Assembly: GCA_025463765.1 (NCBI GenBank)
Contig: JAODBC010000070.1
Span: 1-40,122, forward strand
Reading direction: 5' to 3'
Origin: Subtercola sp.
GTDB lineage: Bacteria; Actinomycetota; Actinomycetes; Actinomycetales; Microbacteriaceae
DNA length: 40,122 nucleotides
Part shown: positions 1 through 7,863 of the stretch, in pieces
Layout: each line of letters begins with the position of its first letter
Position numbering within the stretch: the first letter of the stretch is position 1
Position numbers and translations under genes: made by a program
The notes under the pieces: generated by a model
Told to the model about the DNA's origin: nothing
Seen by the model: only the letters and a program-made list of their open reading frames with translations
Databases searched by the model: none

Positions 1-15
1 CGCGGCGCGGGCGGG

Positions 16-846
16 TCAGGCGCCCGTGGCTACGGGGCGGTCCGGCGAGTTCGACCAGGCCGACCACGAACCCGGGAAGAGGGCGGGCTTGAAGCCGGCC
101 AGCGTCAGAGCAACAGCGTCGGCTGCCGCCGTGACACCTGAGCCGCAGTAGACGCCGACCGGGGCATCCGCTCGCACTCCTGCCGCGATGAACTGGGCGC
201 GCAGCTCGTCGGCCGGCAAGAAGCGGCCGTCGGCGTCGACGTTGGCGGTGGCCGGCGCGTTGAACGCACCGGGAATGTGCCCGGCTCTTGGGTCGATCGG
301 CTCGACGTCGCCGCGAAAGCGCTCCGGCGCGCGGGCGTCGAGCAGCACGCCCGTCGACGGGAAGGCGGCGGCCTCGTCGATGGTGAGGGTGGGCAGCGAG
401 CCGTACTCGAGCGTGACCGTGCCGGGAGTGACAGAAGACTCGCCCGTCTCGAGCTCGTAGCCGGCGCCGGTCCAGGCACGCAGCGAGCCGTCGAGCAGCT
501 TCACGTCGGCGATGCCGGCGTTCGAGAGCAGCCACCAGGCTCGCGCAGACGAGAGGTTCTTGAGGTCGTCATAAACGACGACCGTGTCACCGTCGTTGAT
601 GCCCCAGCTGCGCGCGGCGGCCTGCAAATCGTCGATGGATGGCACCGGATGCCGGCCCTCGGCCGGTTCGCCATGCCGGGCCAGTTCGGTGTCGAGGTCG
701 ACATATACCGCTGTGGGAATATGCCCCTCCAGGTAGAGCGGATGCCCGGCAGGCCCACCGAGGCGCCAGCGCACGTCGAGCACACGAACGGGTGCGCCCG
801 AGTCGATCAGGCCTTTCAGCTCTTCGGCGGTGATGAGAATCGACAT
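16..846 (-). CDS. Two-domain sulfurtransferase (rhodanese / 3-mercaptopyruvate sulfurtransferase family)
   Basis: A 276-residue protein with two tandem rhodanese domains, the usual size for the family. It would move a sulfane sulfur from thiosulfate or 3-mercaptopyruvate to a thiol acceptor in the cytoplasm. The N-terminal domain (about 1-130) has the typical inactive DDLKNLSSARAWW stretch. The C-terminal domain carries the active-site loop CGSGVTA with the catalytic Cys at 234. CGSGVT is the loop usually seen in mercaptopyruvate sulfurtransferases; thiosulfate rhodaneses more often have CRKGVT, so the mercaptopyruvate reading is preferred but unproven. The ATG at 846 is preceded by a good GAAGGAG ribosome-binding site. 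It is the last gene of a leftward set with a LysR regulator and a flavin monooxygenase, next to metY, which suggests sulfur assimilation. Confidence 0.9.
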   Translation of the reverse strand: MSILITAEELKGLIDSGAPVRVLDVRWRLGGPAGHPLYLEGHIPTAVYVDLDTELARHGEPAEGRHPVPSIDDLQAAARSWGINDGDTVVVYDDLKNLSSARAWWLLSNAGIADVKLLDGSLRAWTGAGYELETGESSVTPGTVTLEYGSLPTLTIDEAAAFPSTGVLLDARAPERFRGDVEPIDPRAGHIPGAFNAPATANVDADGRFLPADELRAQFIAAGVRADAPVGVYCGSGVTAAADAVALTLAGFKPALFPGSWSAWSNSPDRPVATGA

Positions 847-859
847 GGTGCTCCTTCTA

Positions 860-893
860 TACGGGTTCTACGGGCAATACGGGTTTCTACGGG
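860..893. repeat. Four short direct repeats TACGGG upstream of the sulfurtransferase
   Basis: TACGGG occurs four times, starting at 860, 869, 878 and 888, with spacings of 9, 9 and 10 bases. The repeats sit immediately upstream of the sulfurtransferase ribosome-binding site, in the 70-base gap to the LysR gene. They could be a regulator-binding array, a leader-RNA feature or a chance microrepeat. No promoter hexamers were identified here. Confidence 0.6.
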
Positions 894-916
894 GAGGAAT
901 GGGCGTAATGAATGGA

Positions 917-1831
917 TCAGAACGACGACGGATGAATCGAGACCAGCGGCGGCGGTGCCACGGTGTGCGTAGCGAAGAACTCCTCGAGCGCGACCAGCGC
1001 CACCTGCTCGATCTCCACATCGAGCCCTCGCCGGGTGGCGAGCCGCAACGTCATCAGGCCGAGCGAGGGCAGGTCTCGCCGCACCGTGAGCCCGTCAGGC
1101 GGATGCCCGGCGTTCGGCATCGCGGCCACGCCCAGCCCCGCCCGGGTCGCTGCGATGACGCCCTCGAGACTCGTCGACTCGGCGACCACGGTGACGGTAC
1201 GGCCGTGCGCAGTCAGCACCTCGAGGGCACGCTGGCGCATTCCACAGGGCGCGACATAGGCGACCAGCGGCCACTCGACGGATTCCGCCGGGTCGCCCGA
1301 ATCGGTCGGCGGCGACCATCCCGGCGCCGAGTACCAGTCGAGCGGCAGAGTGCCCACCGGGCTGCCGGGAGCGTCGGGAGAAAGCCCGAGCACGATGGCG
1401 AGGTCGATGGCGCCACGGGCGACCGCGTCTTCCATCTGGGTCGAGCGGTCGATCAAGAACTGCACTTTGCGGTCGGGAAAGGCGTCGCGCATGGTTTCGA
1501 GCAGTTGCGGCAGAATCTGGTCGGCCGCCGTCTCGGTCGAGCCGATCACAATGGTGCGCTCGTGCGAGACGTCGAGGCTGAGCAGCGCGTCGTCGTGCAC
1601 GGTGAGAATGCGGCGGGCCTGCACCAGCAGCCTGTCGCCTGCGGCGGTGAACGCCGCCTGCCGGCCCGCCTTCTCGACCAACGTTTGGCCGAGCTTGCGC
1701 TCGAGCAGCCGCACGTGCTGGCTCACCGTGGGCTGGCTGAGATGCAGCGCCGACGCCGCGCGGCCGAATCCGCCGCAATCCGCGATGGCGACGAAGGTGC
1801 GCAGCTGCACGATGTCGAGGCTGTCGGCCAT
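917..1831 (-). CDS. LysR-family transcriptional regulator
   Basis: A 304-residue LysR-type regulator. The N-terminal winged helix-turn-helix spans about residues 5-65 and contains the typical LSQPTVSQHVRLLERKLG recognition segment. The remainder is the two-lobed periplasmic-binding-like effector domain. It lies 45 bases after the flavin monooxygenase and 70 bases before the sulfurtransferase, all on the minus strand, so it is probably co-transcribed with them. LysR proteins near organosulfur monooxygenases (the CysB/Cbl type) often respond to a sulfur-status metabolite. That role here is inferred from context only. The effector is unknown. Confidence 0.9.
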   Translation of the reverse strand: MADSLDIVQLRTFVAIADCGGFGRAASALHLSQPTVSQHVRLLERKLGQTLVEKAGRQAAFTAAGDRLLVQARRILTVHDDALLSLDVSHERTIVIGSTETAADQILPQLLETMRDAFPDRKVQFLIDRSTQMEDAVARGAIDLAIVLGLSPDAPGSPVGTLPLDWYSAPGWSPPTDSGDPAESVEWPLVAYVAPCGMRQRALEVLTAHGRTVTVVAESTSLEGVIAATRAGLGVAAMPNAGHPPDGLTVRRDLPSLGLMTLRLATRRGLDVEIEQVALVALEEFFATHTVAPPPLVSIHPSSF

Positions 1832-1876
1832 CAGCGGGGCTCCCCTGGCACGCGCTGCAGCGCTGAGCGAGTCACC

Positions 1877-3202
1877 CTAGAAGTCCGTCAGATTCGCGCG
1901 CAACCCGCCGCCGCCGAATGAGGAACGCAGGATGCCCCGGCCCCGCAGCTCGGGAACGACCTGGTCGAGCATCCGGTGCAGGGTGACGGGGTGCAGGTCG
2001 CCGTTGATGATGAAGCCGTCGTTGTCGGCCGTTTCGCCGAGGCCCTCGACGAAGTCGGCGAACTGGGCCGCGGTGCCGACGAAGCCCGACCCGTCGGCGA
2101 GCCGGCCTTTGCGTGCCTTGCGGGTGGCGAGCTGCCGCAGCGTGTCGTTCTCGAGGTCGCCGCCGCGCCCCACCAGGTTGTTGATGGTGCCCTGCGAGAC
2201 GTGCGGCGCGAAGACACCCGGGCCGATGGGCCGATCGAGATCGAGCACGGTCAGGTCTGTCTCGAGGTCGCTCGACTGGGCAGCCAGAACGCTGACGAGC
2301 ACGTCGTCAGACGGATGCTCGCTCTCGAGCACGAGGCGGTCAACCTCAGAGACGCTGTCGACGATCTCCGGTTTGATCACGAACAGAACGTTTATATCCG
2401 ACGCGAGGCGCCCCTGAGCCACCGCCGCGTCATGAATCTTCTGGCGATAGACCCGCACCGTTTCGGTGTCGAGCGAGGCGAGAGCCAGCTGCACATCGCT
2501 CTGGTGCCCGGCGAACGCGAGACCCCGCCCAGACCCGCCAGGCGAGACCACCACCGGGTCCCCGACCCCGTCGTCGAACGGCAGCGCATTGAGCGGGCCG
2601 TCGAATGTGAAGTATTCACCTTCGTGGTGAAAGGCGTCGAGCTTCGACGCGTCGGCGAACTGGCCCGTGGCCTGGTTGTTGACGTAGGCGCCCTCGGCCC
2701 AGCTGTGCCAGAGCCGCCGTACCGAGCTCAGCCACTCTTCGGCGCGGTCGTAGGCCGCATCGTGCGACAGTTCATCGAGGCCGAAGTGCCGCGCGCTCTT
2801 CACGTCGGTGACCACATTGAGACCGAATCTGTTGCTGCTCAGGTGCTGCAGCGTGGCGAACTGCCGAGCGGCGAGGTACGGCGGGTAGGCGCCGGCGTTC
2901 ACCGTAGGGGCGACGCCGAGGTTGGATGTCGCGGCGAACAGGTAGGGGGCGAGCAGCAGCGGATCGTGCTTCGGGCCGCCGTAGGCCGAGTTGACGCGCA
3001 GATTCAGCGTCTCGGGCGAGCCGAGCGAGAGCGCGTCTTCGATGATCAGAAGGTCGAAGCCCGCCTGCTCGAGCTCACGCGCCGACTGCTGATAGATGTC
3101 GGGGCGCTGCCAGGCGTAGTTCCAGCGGTAGTCGGCGCGGCCCCACGCTTGTGGTCCGAAGCCGCGACCGAAGAACCAGCCGAAGTGTTGCAGGTGTGCC
3201 AT
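1877..3202 (-). CDS. Flavin-dependent LLM monooxygenase, NtaA/DmoA/SnaA-like
   Basis: A 441-residue protein of the bacterial luciferase-like superfamily, in the subgroup that includes nitrilotriacetate monooxygenase and dimethylsulfide monooxygenase. These use FMNH2 supplied by a separate reductase, and none is visible nearby. The chosen ATG at 3202 gives MAHLQHFGWFFGRGFGPQ, the standard N-terminus of the subgroup. The open frame continues upstream to 3328 but that part does not look like the family. Further typical motifs are NAGAYPPYLAARQFATLQHLS and NVVTD. It is first in a leftward set with LysR and sulfurtransferase genes and divergent from metY, so a C-S, C-N or sulfonate-type substrate is plausible. 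The substrate cannot be read from sequence. Its ribosome-binding site is weak. Confidence 0.88.
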   Translation of the reverse strand: MAHLQHFGWFFGRGFGPQAWGRADYRWNYAWQRPDIYQQSARELEQAGFDLLIIEDALSLGSPETLNLRVNSAYGGPKHDPLLLAPYLFAATSNLGVAPTVNAGAYPPYLAARQFATLQHLSSNRFGLNVVTDVKSARHFGLDELSHDAAYDRAEEWLSSVRRLWHSWAEGAYVNNQATGQFADASKLDAFHHEGEYFTFDGPLNALPFDDGVGDPVVVSPGGSGRGLAFAGHQSDVQLALASLDTETVRVYRQKIHDAAVAQGRLASDINVLFVIKPEIVDSVSEVDRLVLESEHPSDDVLVSVLAAQSSDLETDLTVLDLDRPIGPGVFAPHVSQGTINNLVGRGGDLENDTLRQLATRKARKGRLADGSGFVGTAAQFADFVEGLGETADNDGFIINGDLHPVTLHRMLDQVVPELRGRGILRSSFGGGGLRANLTDF

Positions 3203-3327
3203 GCATCTCAGTCTGTTCGACACCGGGCTGCACTCGCGCCAATGTTTCGTTGTGTGAATTCGCGACTGGGTCTTCTGTCGCTGCGCCCGTAGCGTTGCAC
3301 AATCGAGAAAGAGCACGGAAGCGAACA

Positions 3328-4683
3328 ATGACCACCACCCAGCAGGCCTACGGCGAAGACAATTTCGGGTTCAGCACCGAGCAGGTGCACGCCGGTGAGA
3401 TCACCGGCGGCGACTTCGGCGCCCGTATCACCCCGATCTACCTGACGGCCGGGTTCGTGTTCGACTCTTTCGACCACGCACAGCAGCGCTTCGCGGGCGA
3501 AGACGGCGGCCTCGTGTACACGCGCTATGCGAACCCGACGAACCAGGCGGTCGAGGCCAAGCTGACCGCGCTCGAGCGTGGAGTGGATTCGCTGCTCGTA
3601 GCCAGCGGGCAGGCAGCGATCACGGTCGCCCTGCTCGGCATTCTGCGCTCAGGCGACCACTTTCTCTCCACACCGAGCCTGTACGAAGGCTCGAAGACGC
3701 TGTTCCGCGAGAACTTCGAGCGCTTCGGCATCGAGGTCGAGTTCGTCACCGACCCGCACGATCTCGACGAATGGAAGCGCCGAGTGCGCCCCAACACGCG
3801 TGCCATCTACGGCGAGACCATTCCGAACCCGAAGAACGACCTGATCGACATCGACCTCATCGCCGGCTTCGCGCGCGAAGAGGGCCTGCCGTTCGTCATC
3901 GACAGCACGGCCTCGACGCCCTACCTCATCAGGCCCATCGAGCACGGAGCGAACATCGTCGTGCACTCGGCGAGCAAGTTCTTGAGCGGCCACGGCGCCT
4001 CGCTGGCCGGGGTCGTCGTCGACGGGGGAAACTTCGACTGGGCCCGCTACCCCGAGAAGTTCCCGCAGTTCTCCACTCCGACAGGCGGCGACGGCAGCCC
4101 CACCCTGGTCGAACGTTTCGGCGCGAAGGCCTACCTCGAGTACACCCGCAGCATCATCGCCGGGCGACTCGGCCCCACACTCTCACCGCTGAACGCCTTT
4201 CTCCTTCAGCAGGGCCTCGAGACCCTCTCGCTGCGCGTCGAACGGCACTGCCGCAACTCGCTCGCCGTCGCGACCTGGCTCGAGCAGCAGCCCGAAGTGC
4301 TCTCGGTCGACTACCCGGGCCTACCCTCGAACCCCTCGCACGCGATCGCGGTGAAGCACTATCCGCGCGGCACCGGCTCGGTGTTCGGCTTCACTCTGCG
4401 CGGTGGGCTCGACGACGCCCGCACGGTCATCGATGCGGTCGAGCTCTTCAGCCGTATGTCGCACATGGGCGACGTTCGATCGCTCATTCTGCACCCTGGC
4501 ACGACCTCGCACGCTCACCTCAGCGAGTCGCAGAGACTCGAGCTGGGCATCCACCCCGGCCTCGTTCGGCTCTCGATCGGGCTCGAAGACGAGGCAGACC
4601 TCATCGACGACCTCGAGCGCGCCTTCACCGCCCTGCGGCGCACGGATGCTCTGCTCGAGCCTGCATCGCTCGCTCTCACCTGA
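3328..4683 (+). CDS. metY: O-acetylhomoserine sulfhydrylase / aminocarboxypropyltransferase
   Basis: A 451-residue PLP enzyme of the Cys/Met metabolism family. It joins O-acetylhomoserine with sulfide (or methanethiol) to give homocysteine (or methionine). The PLP lysine is K217 in VVHSASKFLSGHG, with the pyridine-binding Asp at 192 (VIDST). The start MTTTQQAYGEDNFGFSTEQVH is typical of MetY, and GGAAG lies 8-9 bases before the ATG; the frame is open further upstream but without family sequence. MetY is longer than cystathionine gamma-synthase (about 380 residues), which supports this call. It is divergent from the flavin monooxygenase across a 125-base gap. Released sulfide or methanethiol could feed this enzyme, giving the sulfur block a coherent role (inference). 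Confidence 0.93.
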   Translation: MTTTQQAYGEDNFGFSTEQVHAGEITGGDFGARITPIYLTAGFVFDSFDHAQQRFAGEDGGLVYTRYANPTNQAVEAKLTALERGVDSLLVASGQAAITVALLGILRSGDHFLSTPSLYEGSKTLFRENFERFGIEVEFVTDPHDLDEWKRRVRPNTRAIYGETIPNPKNDLIDIDLIAGFAREEGLPFVIDSTASTPYLIRPIEHGANIVVHSASKFLSGHGASLAGVVVDGGNFDWARYPEKFPQFSTPTGGDGSPTLVERFGAKAYLEYTRSIIAGRLGPTLSPLNAFLLQQGLETLSLRVERHCRNSLAVATWLEQQPEVLSVDYPGLPSNPSHAIAVKHYPRGTGSVFGFTLRGGLDDARTVIDAVELFSRMSHMGDVRSLILHPGTTSHAHLSESQRLELGIHPGLVRLSIGLEDEADLIDDLERAFTALRRTDALLEPASLALT

Positions 4684-4721
4684 AGCGTCGAGTTCGCTTG
4701 CGCTCAGCTTCGGGTGTCGAG

Positions 4722-4805
4722 TCAGCTCGCCTCGGCGCGGGCTTGTTCGAGGTCGTAGCGCATCTGCATCTTCAACCACAGCTCGGCGCGGCTCACAAGA
4801 GTGCG
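4722..4805 (-). pseudogene. C-terminal remnant of a HigA-family (HTH) antitoxin
   Basis: Reading leftward from 4805 to a stop at 4722-4724 gives a short peptide containing AELWLKMQMRYDLEQARAE. This closely resembles the C-terminal end of HigA/VapI-type antitoxins, where a W-L-x-x-Q-x-x-Y-D-L-x-x-A pattern follows the XRE helix-turn-helix. The helix-turn-helix and any start codon are missing. The frame runs upstream directly into the promoter of the MFS gene, and no HigB toxin is visible. I read it as a leftover of a lost toxin-antitoxin gene. It is short, so chance similarity is possible. Confidence 0.5.
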
Positions 4806-4811
4806 GTTTGG

Positions 4812-4853
4812 TTGATCGGCGTCAATTAACTCCCTATAGTTGACGCAGATCAA
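4812..4853 (+). promoter_or_regulatory. Promoter with large symmetric operator for the MFS-MarR-TetR operon
   Basis: A -35 element TTGATC (4812-4817) and a -10 element TATAGT (4835-4840) are separated by exactly 17 bases. The same segment is an interrupted palindrome: TTGATCGGCGTCAA (4812-4825), a 14-base spacer, then TTGACGCAGATCAA (4840-4853). Thirteen of 14 arm positions pair. Each arm is itself TTGA-N6-TCAA, so the site can be read as two tandem half-operators covering both promoter hexamers. The layout fits repression by the MarR or TetR protein of the same operon. Confidence 0.75.
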
Positions 4854-4865
4854 TTAGGGAGAATC

Positions 4866-6632
4866 GTGACGACAGACCTCAGCGAGACCGTGAACGAACC
4901 CGAACTCGCCGCCAAGACGAGGCGGCAGGTGCTCGTACCGCTGTCGGGCCTGCTGCTGGGCATGTTCGTCGCCCTCCTCGCCAGCACGGTCGTCTCGAGT
5001 TCGCTTCCGAAGATCATCGGCGACCTCGGCGGAACACAGTCGGGCTACACCTGGGTGGTAACCGCCACCCTGCTCGCCACGACGGTCAGCACGCCGATCT
5101 GGGGCAAACTCGCCGACCTCACGAACCGCAAACTGCTCATTCAGCTCTCACTGGTGATCTTCGTGGTCGGTTCGGGGCTCGCCGGGCTCTCGCAGAGCAC
5201 CGAGATGCTCATCTTCTTCCGCGTGCTGCAGGGCCTTGGGGCCGGCGGTCTGACCGCGCTGGTGCAGGTCGTGATGGCCGACATCATCCCGCCCCGTGAG
5301 CGCGGGCGCTACATGGGCCTGCTCGGCGCGGTGATGGCCGTCGCAACAGTCGGCGGCCCGCTTCTGGGTGGTGTGATCACCGACTCGGCCGGCTGGCGGT
5401 GGAACTTCTACATCTCCGTGCCCTTCGCGGTCGTGGCGATCATCCTGCTGCAGAAGACGCTGCATCTGCCGACCATCCGCCGCAAGGTCACGATCGACTA
5501 CCTCGGCGCGGTGCTCATCGCCGGCGGCGTCTCGCTGCTGCTCATTTGGATCACCCTGGCCGGCAACAACTTCGAGTGGGGCTCCGCCACCAGCATCGTC
5601 ATGGCGGCCGGAGCGGTCGTACTACTTGCTGCAGCCGTGGTCGTCGAGTTCAAGGTCAAAGAACCGATCATCCCGATGACCCTGTTCAAGAACCGCACCT
5701 TCTACCTCGCCGTCATCGCCAGCATCTCTGTGGGCGTCGCGATGTTCGGCACCTCGGTCTTTCTCAGCCAGTACATGCAGCTCGCCCGCGGCAAGACCCC
5801 GACCGAATCGGGTCTGCTCACCATTCCCATGATCGGCGGCGTGCTCGTCTCATCGGTCGTCATCGGGCAGGTCATCAGCCGCACCGGCAAGTGGAAGCGC
5901 TACATGGTGGCCGGCTCCATTCTGCTCGCCATCGGTCTCGCCCTCATGGGCACGATTCGGTACGACACGAGCTTCGTTCTCGTGGGCATCTACATGTTCG
6001 TGATGGGTGCCGGCGTCGGCATGGTGATGCAGAACCTCGTACTCATCGTGCAGAACGCAGTGGATGCCCGGCAGATCGGCACCGCGAGTGCTTCGGTCGC
6101 GTTCTTCCGCAGCCTCGGCGGCGCCATCGGCGTATCGGTGATGGGGGCCGTGCTCGGTTCGCGCATCACCACGCTTGTGACCCAGGGACTGGCGAACATC
6201 GGAATCGACCCCTCGCAGCTGGGCGGCAGCGGCAGCATTCCCGAGCTCAGCACGCTGCCCGGCCCGATTCGAACGGTTGTCGAGTCGGCGTATGGCGAAG
6301 GCATCGGCGATGTCTTCTTACTCGCTGTTCCGCTGGCGCTCATCTCGATCGTCGCCATCGCCTTTCTGCCCAATCTGAAGCTCGGCAATAAGACCTCGGT
6401 CGAGCAGCTCGCCGAGCAGGAGTCGGTCGCCGAGATGCTCATCTCGGCCAGTGGCGCCGAGGTCGCCGGCGACCCCACGAGCGAGGCGTTGCTCGACGAG
6501 TACGACACCGCACCGGCATCCCCTTCGCCGCAGCCAGCAGGAGGCGCGTCAGCTGCCGATGCCCCTGCACCAGACTCCCGACGAGCCGCTCGTGCAGCGG
6601 AAACGACGGGTGGCACTCAGGAACGTTCCTGA
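4866..6632 (+). CDS. MFS drug-efflux transporter, DHA2 (EmrB/QacA) family
   Basis: A 588-residue inner-membrane proton antiporter predicted to have 14 transmembrane segments, the DHA2 layout. Motif A is visible as GKLADLTNRKLL after the second helix. The antiporter motif C region is GAVMAVATVGGPLLGG in the fifth helix. The C-terminal 70-80 residues are a hydrophilic Ala/Pro/Ser-rich tail. The start is GTG at 4866, with AGGGAG only 4 bases upstream, a short spacing. It is the first gene of an operon with MarR and TetR regulators (1-base overlaps), so it probably exports a toxic compound that also acts as inducer. Given the neighbouring aromatic genes, phenolic compounds are candidates, but the substrate cannot be deduced. 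Confidence 0.92.
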   Translation: MTTDLSETVNEPELAAKTRRQVLVPLSGLLLGMFVALLASTVVSSSLPKIIGDLGGTQSGYTWVVTATLLATTVSTPIWGKLADLTNRKLLIQLSLVIFVVGSGLAGLSQSTEMLIFFRVLQGLGAGGLTALVQVVMADIIPPRERGRYMGLLGAVMAVATVGGPLLGGVITDSAGWRWNFYISVPFAVVAIILLQKTLHLPTIRRKVTIDYLGAVLIAGGVSLLLIWITLAGNNFEWGSATSIVMAAGAVVLLAAAVVVEFKVKEPIIPMTLFKNRTFYLAVIASISVGVAMFGTSVFLSQYMQLARGKTPTESGLLTIPMIGGVLVSSVVIGQVISRTGKWKRYMVAGSILLAIGLALMGTIRYDTSFVLVGIYMFVMGAGVGMVMQNLVLIVQNAVDARQIGTASASVAFFRSLGGAIGVSVMGAVLGSRITTLVTQGLANIGIDPSQLGGSGSIPELSTLPGPIRTVVESAYGEGIGDVFLLAVPLALISIVAIAFLPNLKLGNKTSVEQLAEQESVAEMLISASGAEVAGDPTSEALLDEYDTAPASPSPQPAGGASAADAPAPDSRRAARAAETTGGTQERS

Positions 6633-7102
6633 TGTCGGCGCCTACGATGGGGGTCGTGGAGCCGAAGACACGCAGCGAGGCCATCGGTTCGATCGAAGAC
6701 GCCATCGGCCGACTCATTCGAACCGTTCGCACGACCCTGAGCGACAACGCTTCGGCGTTCGCGCCGGGCCTGACCCCGACCGCGTATTCGATCATGAGCG
6801 TCATCGATCGGATGCATCCCGTCACGCCGGCAGCGATCATCGAGGCGACCCGTATCGACAAGTCTCTGGTGAGTCGCCAGCTGAGAATTTTGAAAGACGC
6901 CGGCTTCATCACGAGTGCGCCCGATCCGCACGACCGCCGAGCGGATCTCTTCTCGCCGACGGCCGAGGCCGGTGCTCGGTTCGCCGACATCAGGTCGCAG
7001 AACCGAGCACGGTTCGCCAGCGGGTTCGACAGCTGGAGCGAAGACGAGCTGGCCACCTTCGCTGCCCTGCTCGACAAGTTCATGGGCAGGGTGGATCCCT
7101 GA
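6632..7102 (+). CDS. MarR-family transcriptional regulator
   Basis: A 156-residue winged helix-turn-helix repressor. The core PAAIIEATRIDKSLVSRQLRIL is the recognition region, and DPHDRRADLFSPT is the wing with the conserved D-x-R-(S/A) pattern. The ATG at 6632 overlaps the stop of the MFS gene by one base (TGATG), so translation is coupled. An in-frame ATG six codons later is an alternative start. It probably represses its own operon through the palindrome at 4812-4853, with release by a pump substrate. That is inference from family behaviour and layout. Confidence 0.9.
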   Translation: MSAPTMGVVEPKTRSEAIGSIEDAIGRLIRTVRTTLSDNASAFAPGLTPTAYSIMSVIDRMHPVTPAAIIEATRIDKSLVSRQLRILKDAGFITSAPDPHDRRADLFSPTAEAGARFADIRSQNRARFASGFDSWSEDELATFAALLDKFMGRVDP

Positions 7103-7788
7103 TGGCGACCGTACCGACAACTGCCGCGGCCCCTGCTCCCGGCGCGGGATCCGTCGACGATCTGGCACCCGTGCCACCGTCGTTGCGCGAGCGCAAAAAA
7201 CGCGAGACCCGCATCGCCATTCACGAATCGGCCCTGCGGCTGGTGGCCGAGAACGGCGTGGAAGGGGCCTCGGTCGACGCCATCTGCTCGGAGGCCGGGG
7301 TCTCGGGCCGCACGTTCTTCAACTATTACCCGACGAAGTTCGCCGCCATCGTGGGCATCGGCGTCGTGCAGATCAGCGACGCCCAGCGTGCGGAGTTCTT
7401 ACGCAGCGACGGCGAAAACGCGCCCGCCGGCGAAGCGAACCTGATGCGCGACCTCTGCCGGCTGATGGCCCAGCTGAGCGAGAGCAGCGGCGACCCGGCC
7501 GGGGGGTCGAACGCCGATGCTCGCGCCGACCGACAGACGCTGCGCGAGCTGCTCACCCGCAGGCCCGAGCTGGTGCCCGGGTTGTTCACCATGATGCTCG
7601 ATCTGCGCCACCAGTTCGTCGAGCTCGCCGCGCTTCGAACAACCCCCGACCGAGCCCGGTTCGCGACCTCGTTGCTGATGTCTGCGCTCATCTGCTCGCT
7701 CGACACTCCGCTAGACCCCCACGTCGACAACCTCGAGCTCTGGCTCTTCGACGCCGTGCGCGCCATGCAGAGCATCGACAAATCCTGA
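7102..7788 (+). CDS. TetR-family transcriptional regulator
   Basis: A 228-residue TetR-type protein. After a Pro/Ala-rich lead of about 28 residues comes the helix-turn-helix, with TRIAIHESALRLVAENG and VSGRTFFNYYPTK. The rest is an all-helical ligand domain unlike any I can name. Its ATG overlaps the MarR stop by one base, making it the third gene of the efflux operon. Two regulators from different families in one efflux operon is uncommon. The two-part operator upstream may serve both, or this protein may act elsewhere. It is followed at once by a hairpin. Confidence 0.9.
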   Translation: MATVPTTAAAPAPGAGSVDDLAPVPPSLRERKKRETRIAIHESALRLVAENGVEGASVDAICSEAGVSGRTFFNYYPTKFAAIVGIGVVQISDAQRAEFLRSDGENAPAGEANLMRDLCRLMAQLSESSGDPAGGSNADARADRQTLRELLTRRPELVPGLFTMMLDLRHQFVELAALRTTPDRARFATSLLMSALICSLDTPLDPHVDNLELWLFDAVRAMQSIDKS

Positions 7789-7805
7789 CAGCGACCTTTT
7801 CGCTG
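7789..7805 (+). terminator. Hairpin directly after the efflux operon
   Basis: CAGCGA-CCTTT-TCGCTG forms a perfect 6-base-pair stem with a 5-base loop beginning at the base after the TetR stop. There is no T-run behind it, so termination strength is uncertain. The following bases to 7863 are very G/C-rich. The next gene converges from the right. Confidence 0.45.
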
Positions 7806-7863
7806 GCCGGCGCACGATGCGCGGGCGGCGCGGCGCGCGCGGCGGGAGCGCGAGGCGGGTGCG

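Noticed and set aside
3203..3327. LysR-type binding site (T-N11-A) between the monooxygenase and metY genes
   Set aside because: Several weak T-N11-A matches can be found by chance and none shows clear dyad symmetry.
3203..3328. N-terminal extension of the flavin monooxygenase to an upstream start
   Set aside because: The added 42 residues do not look like the family and would cover the whole divergent promoter region with metY.
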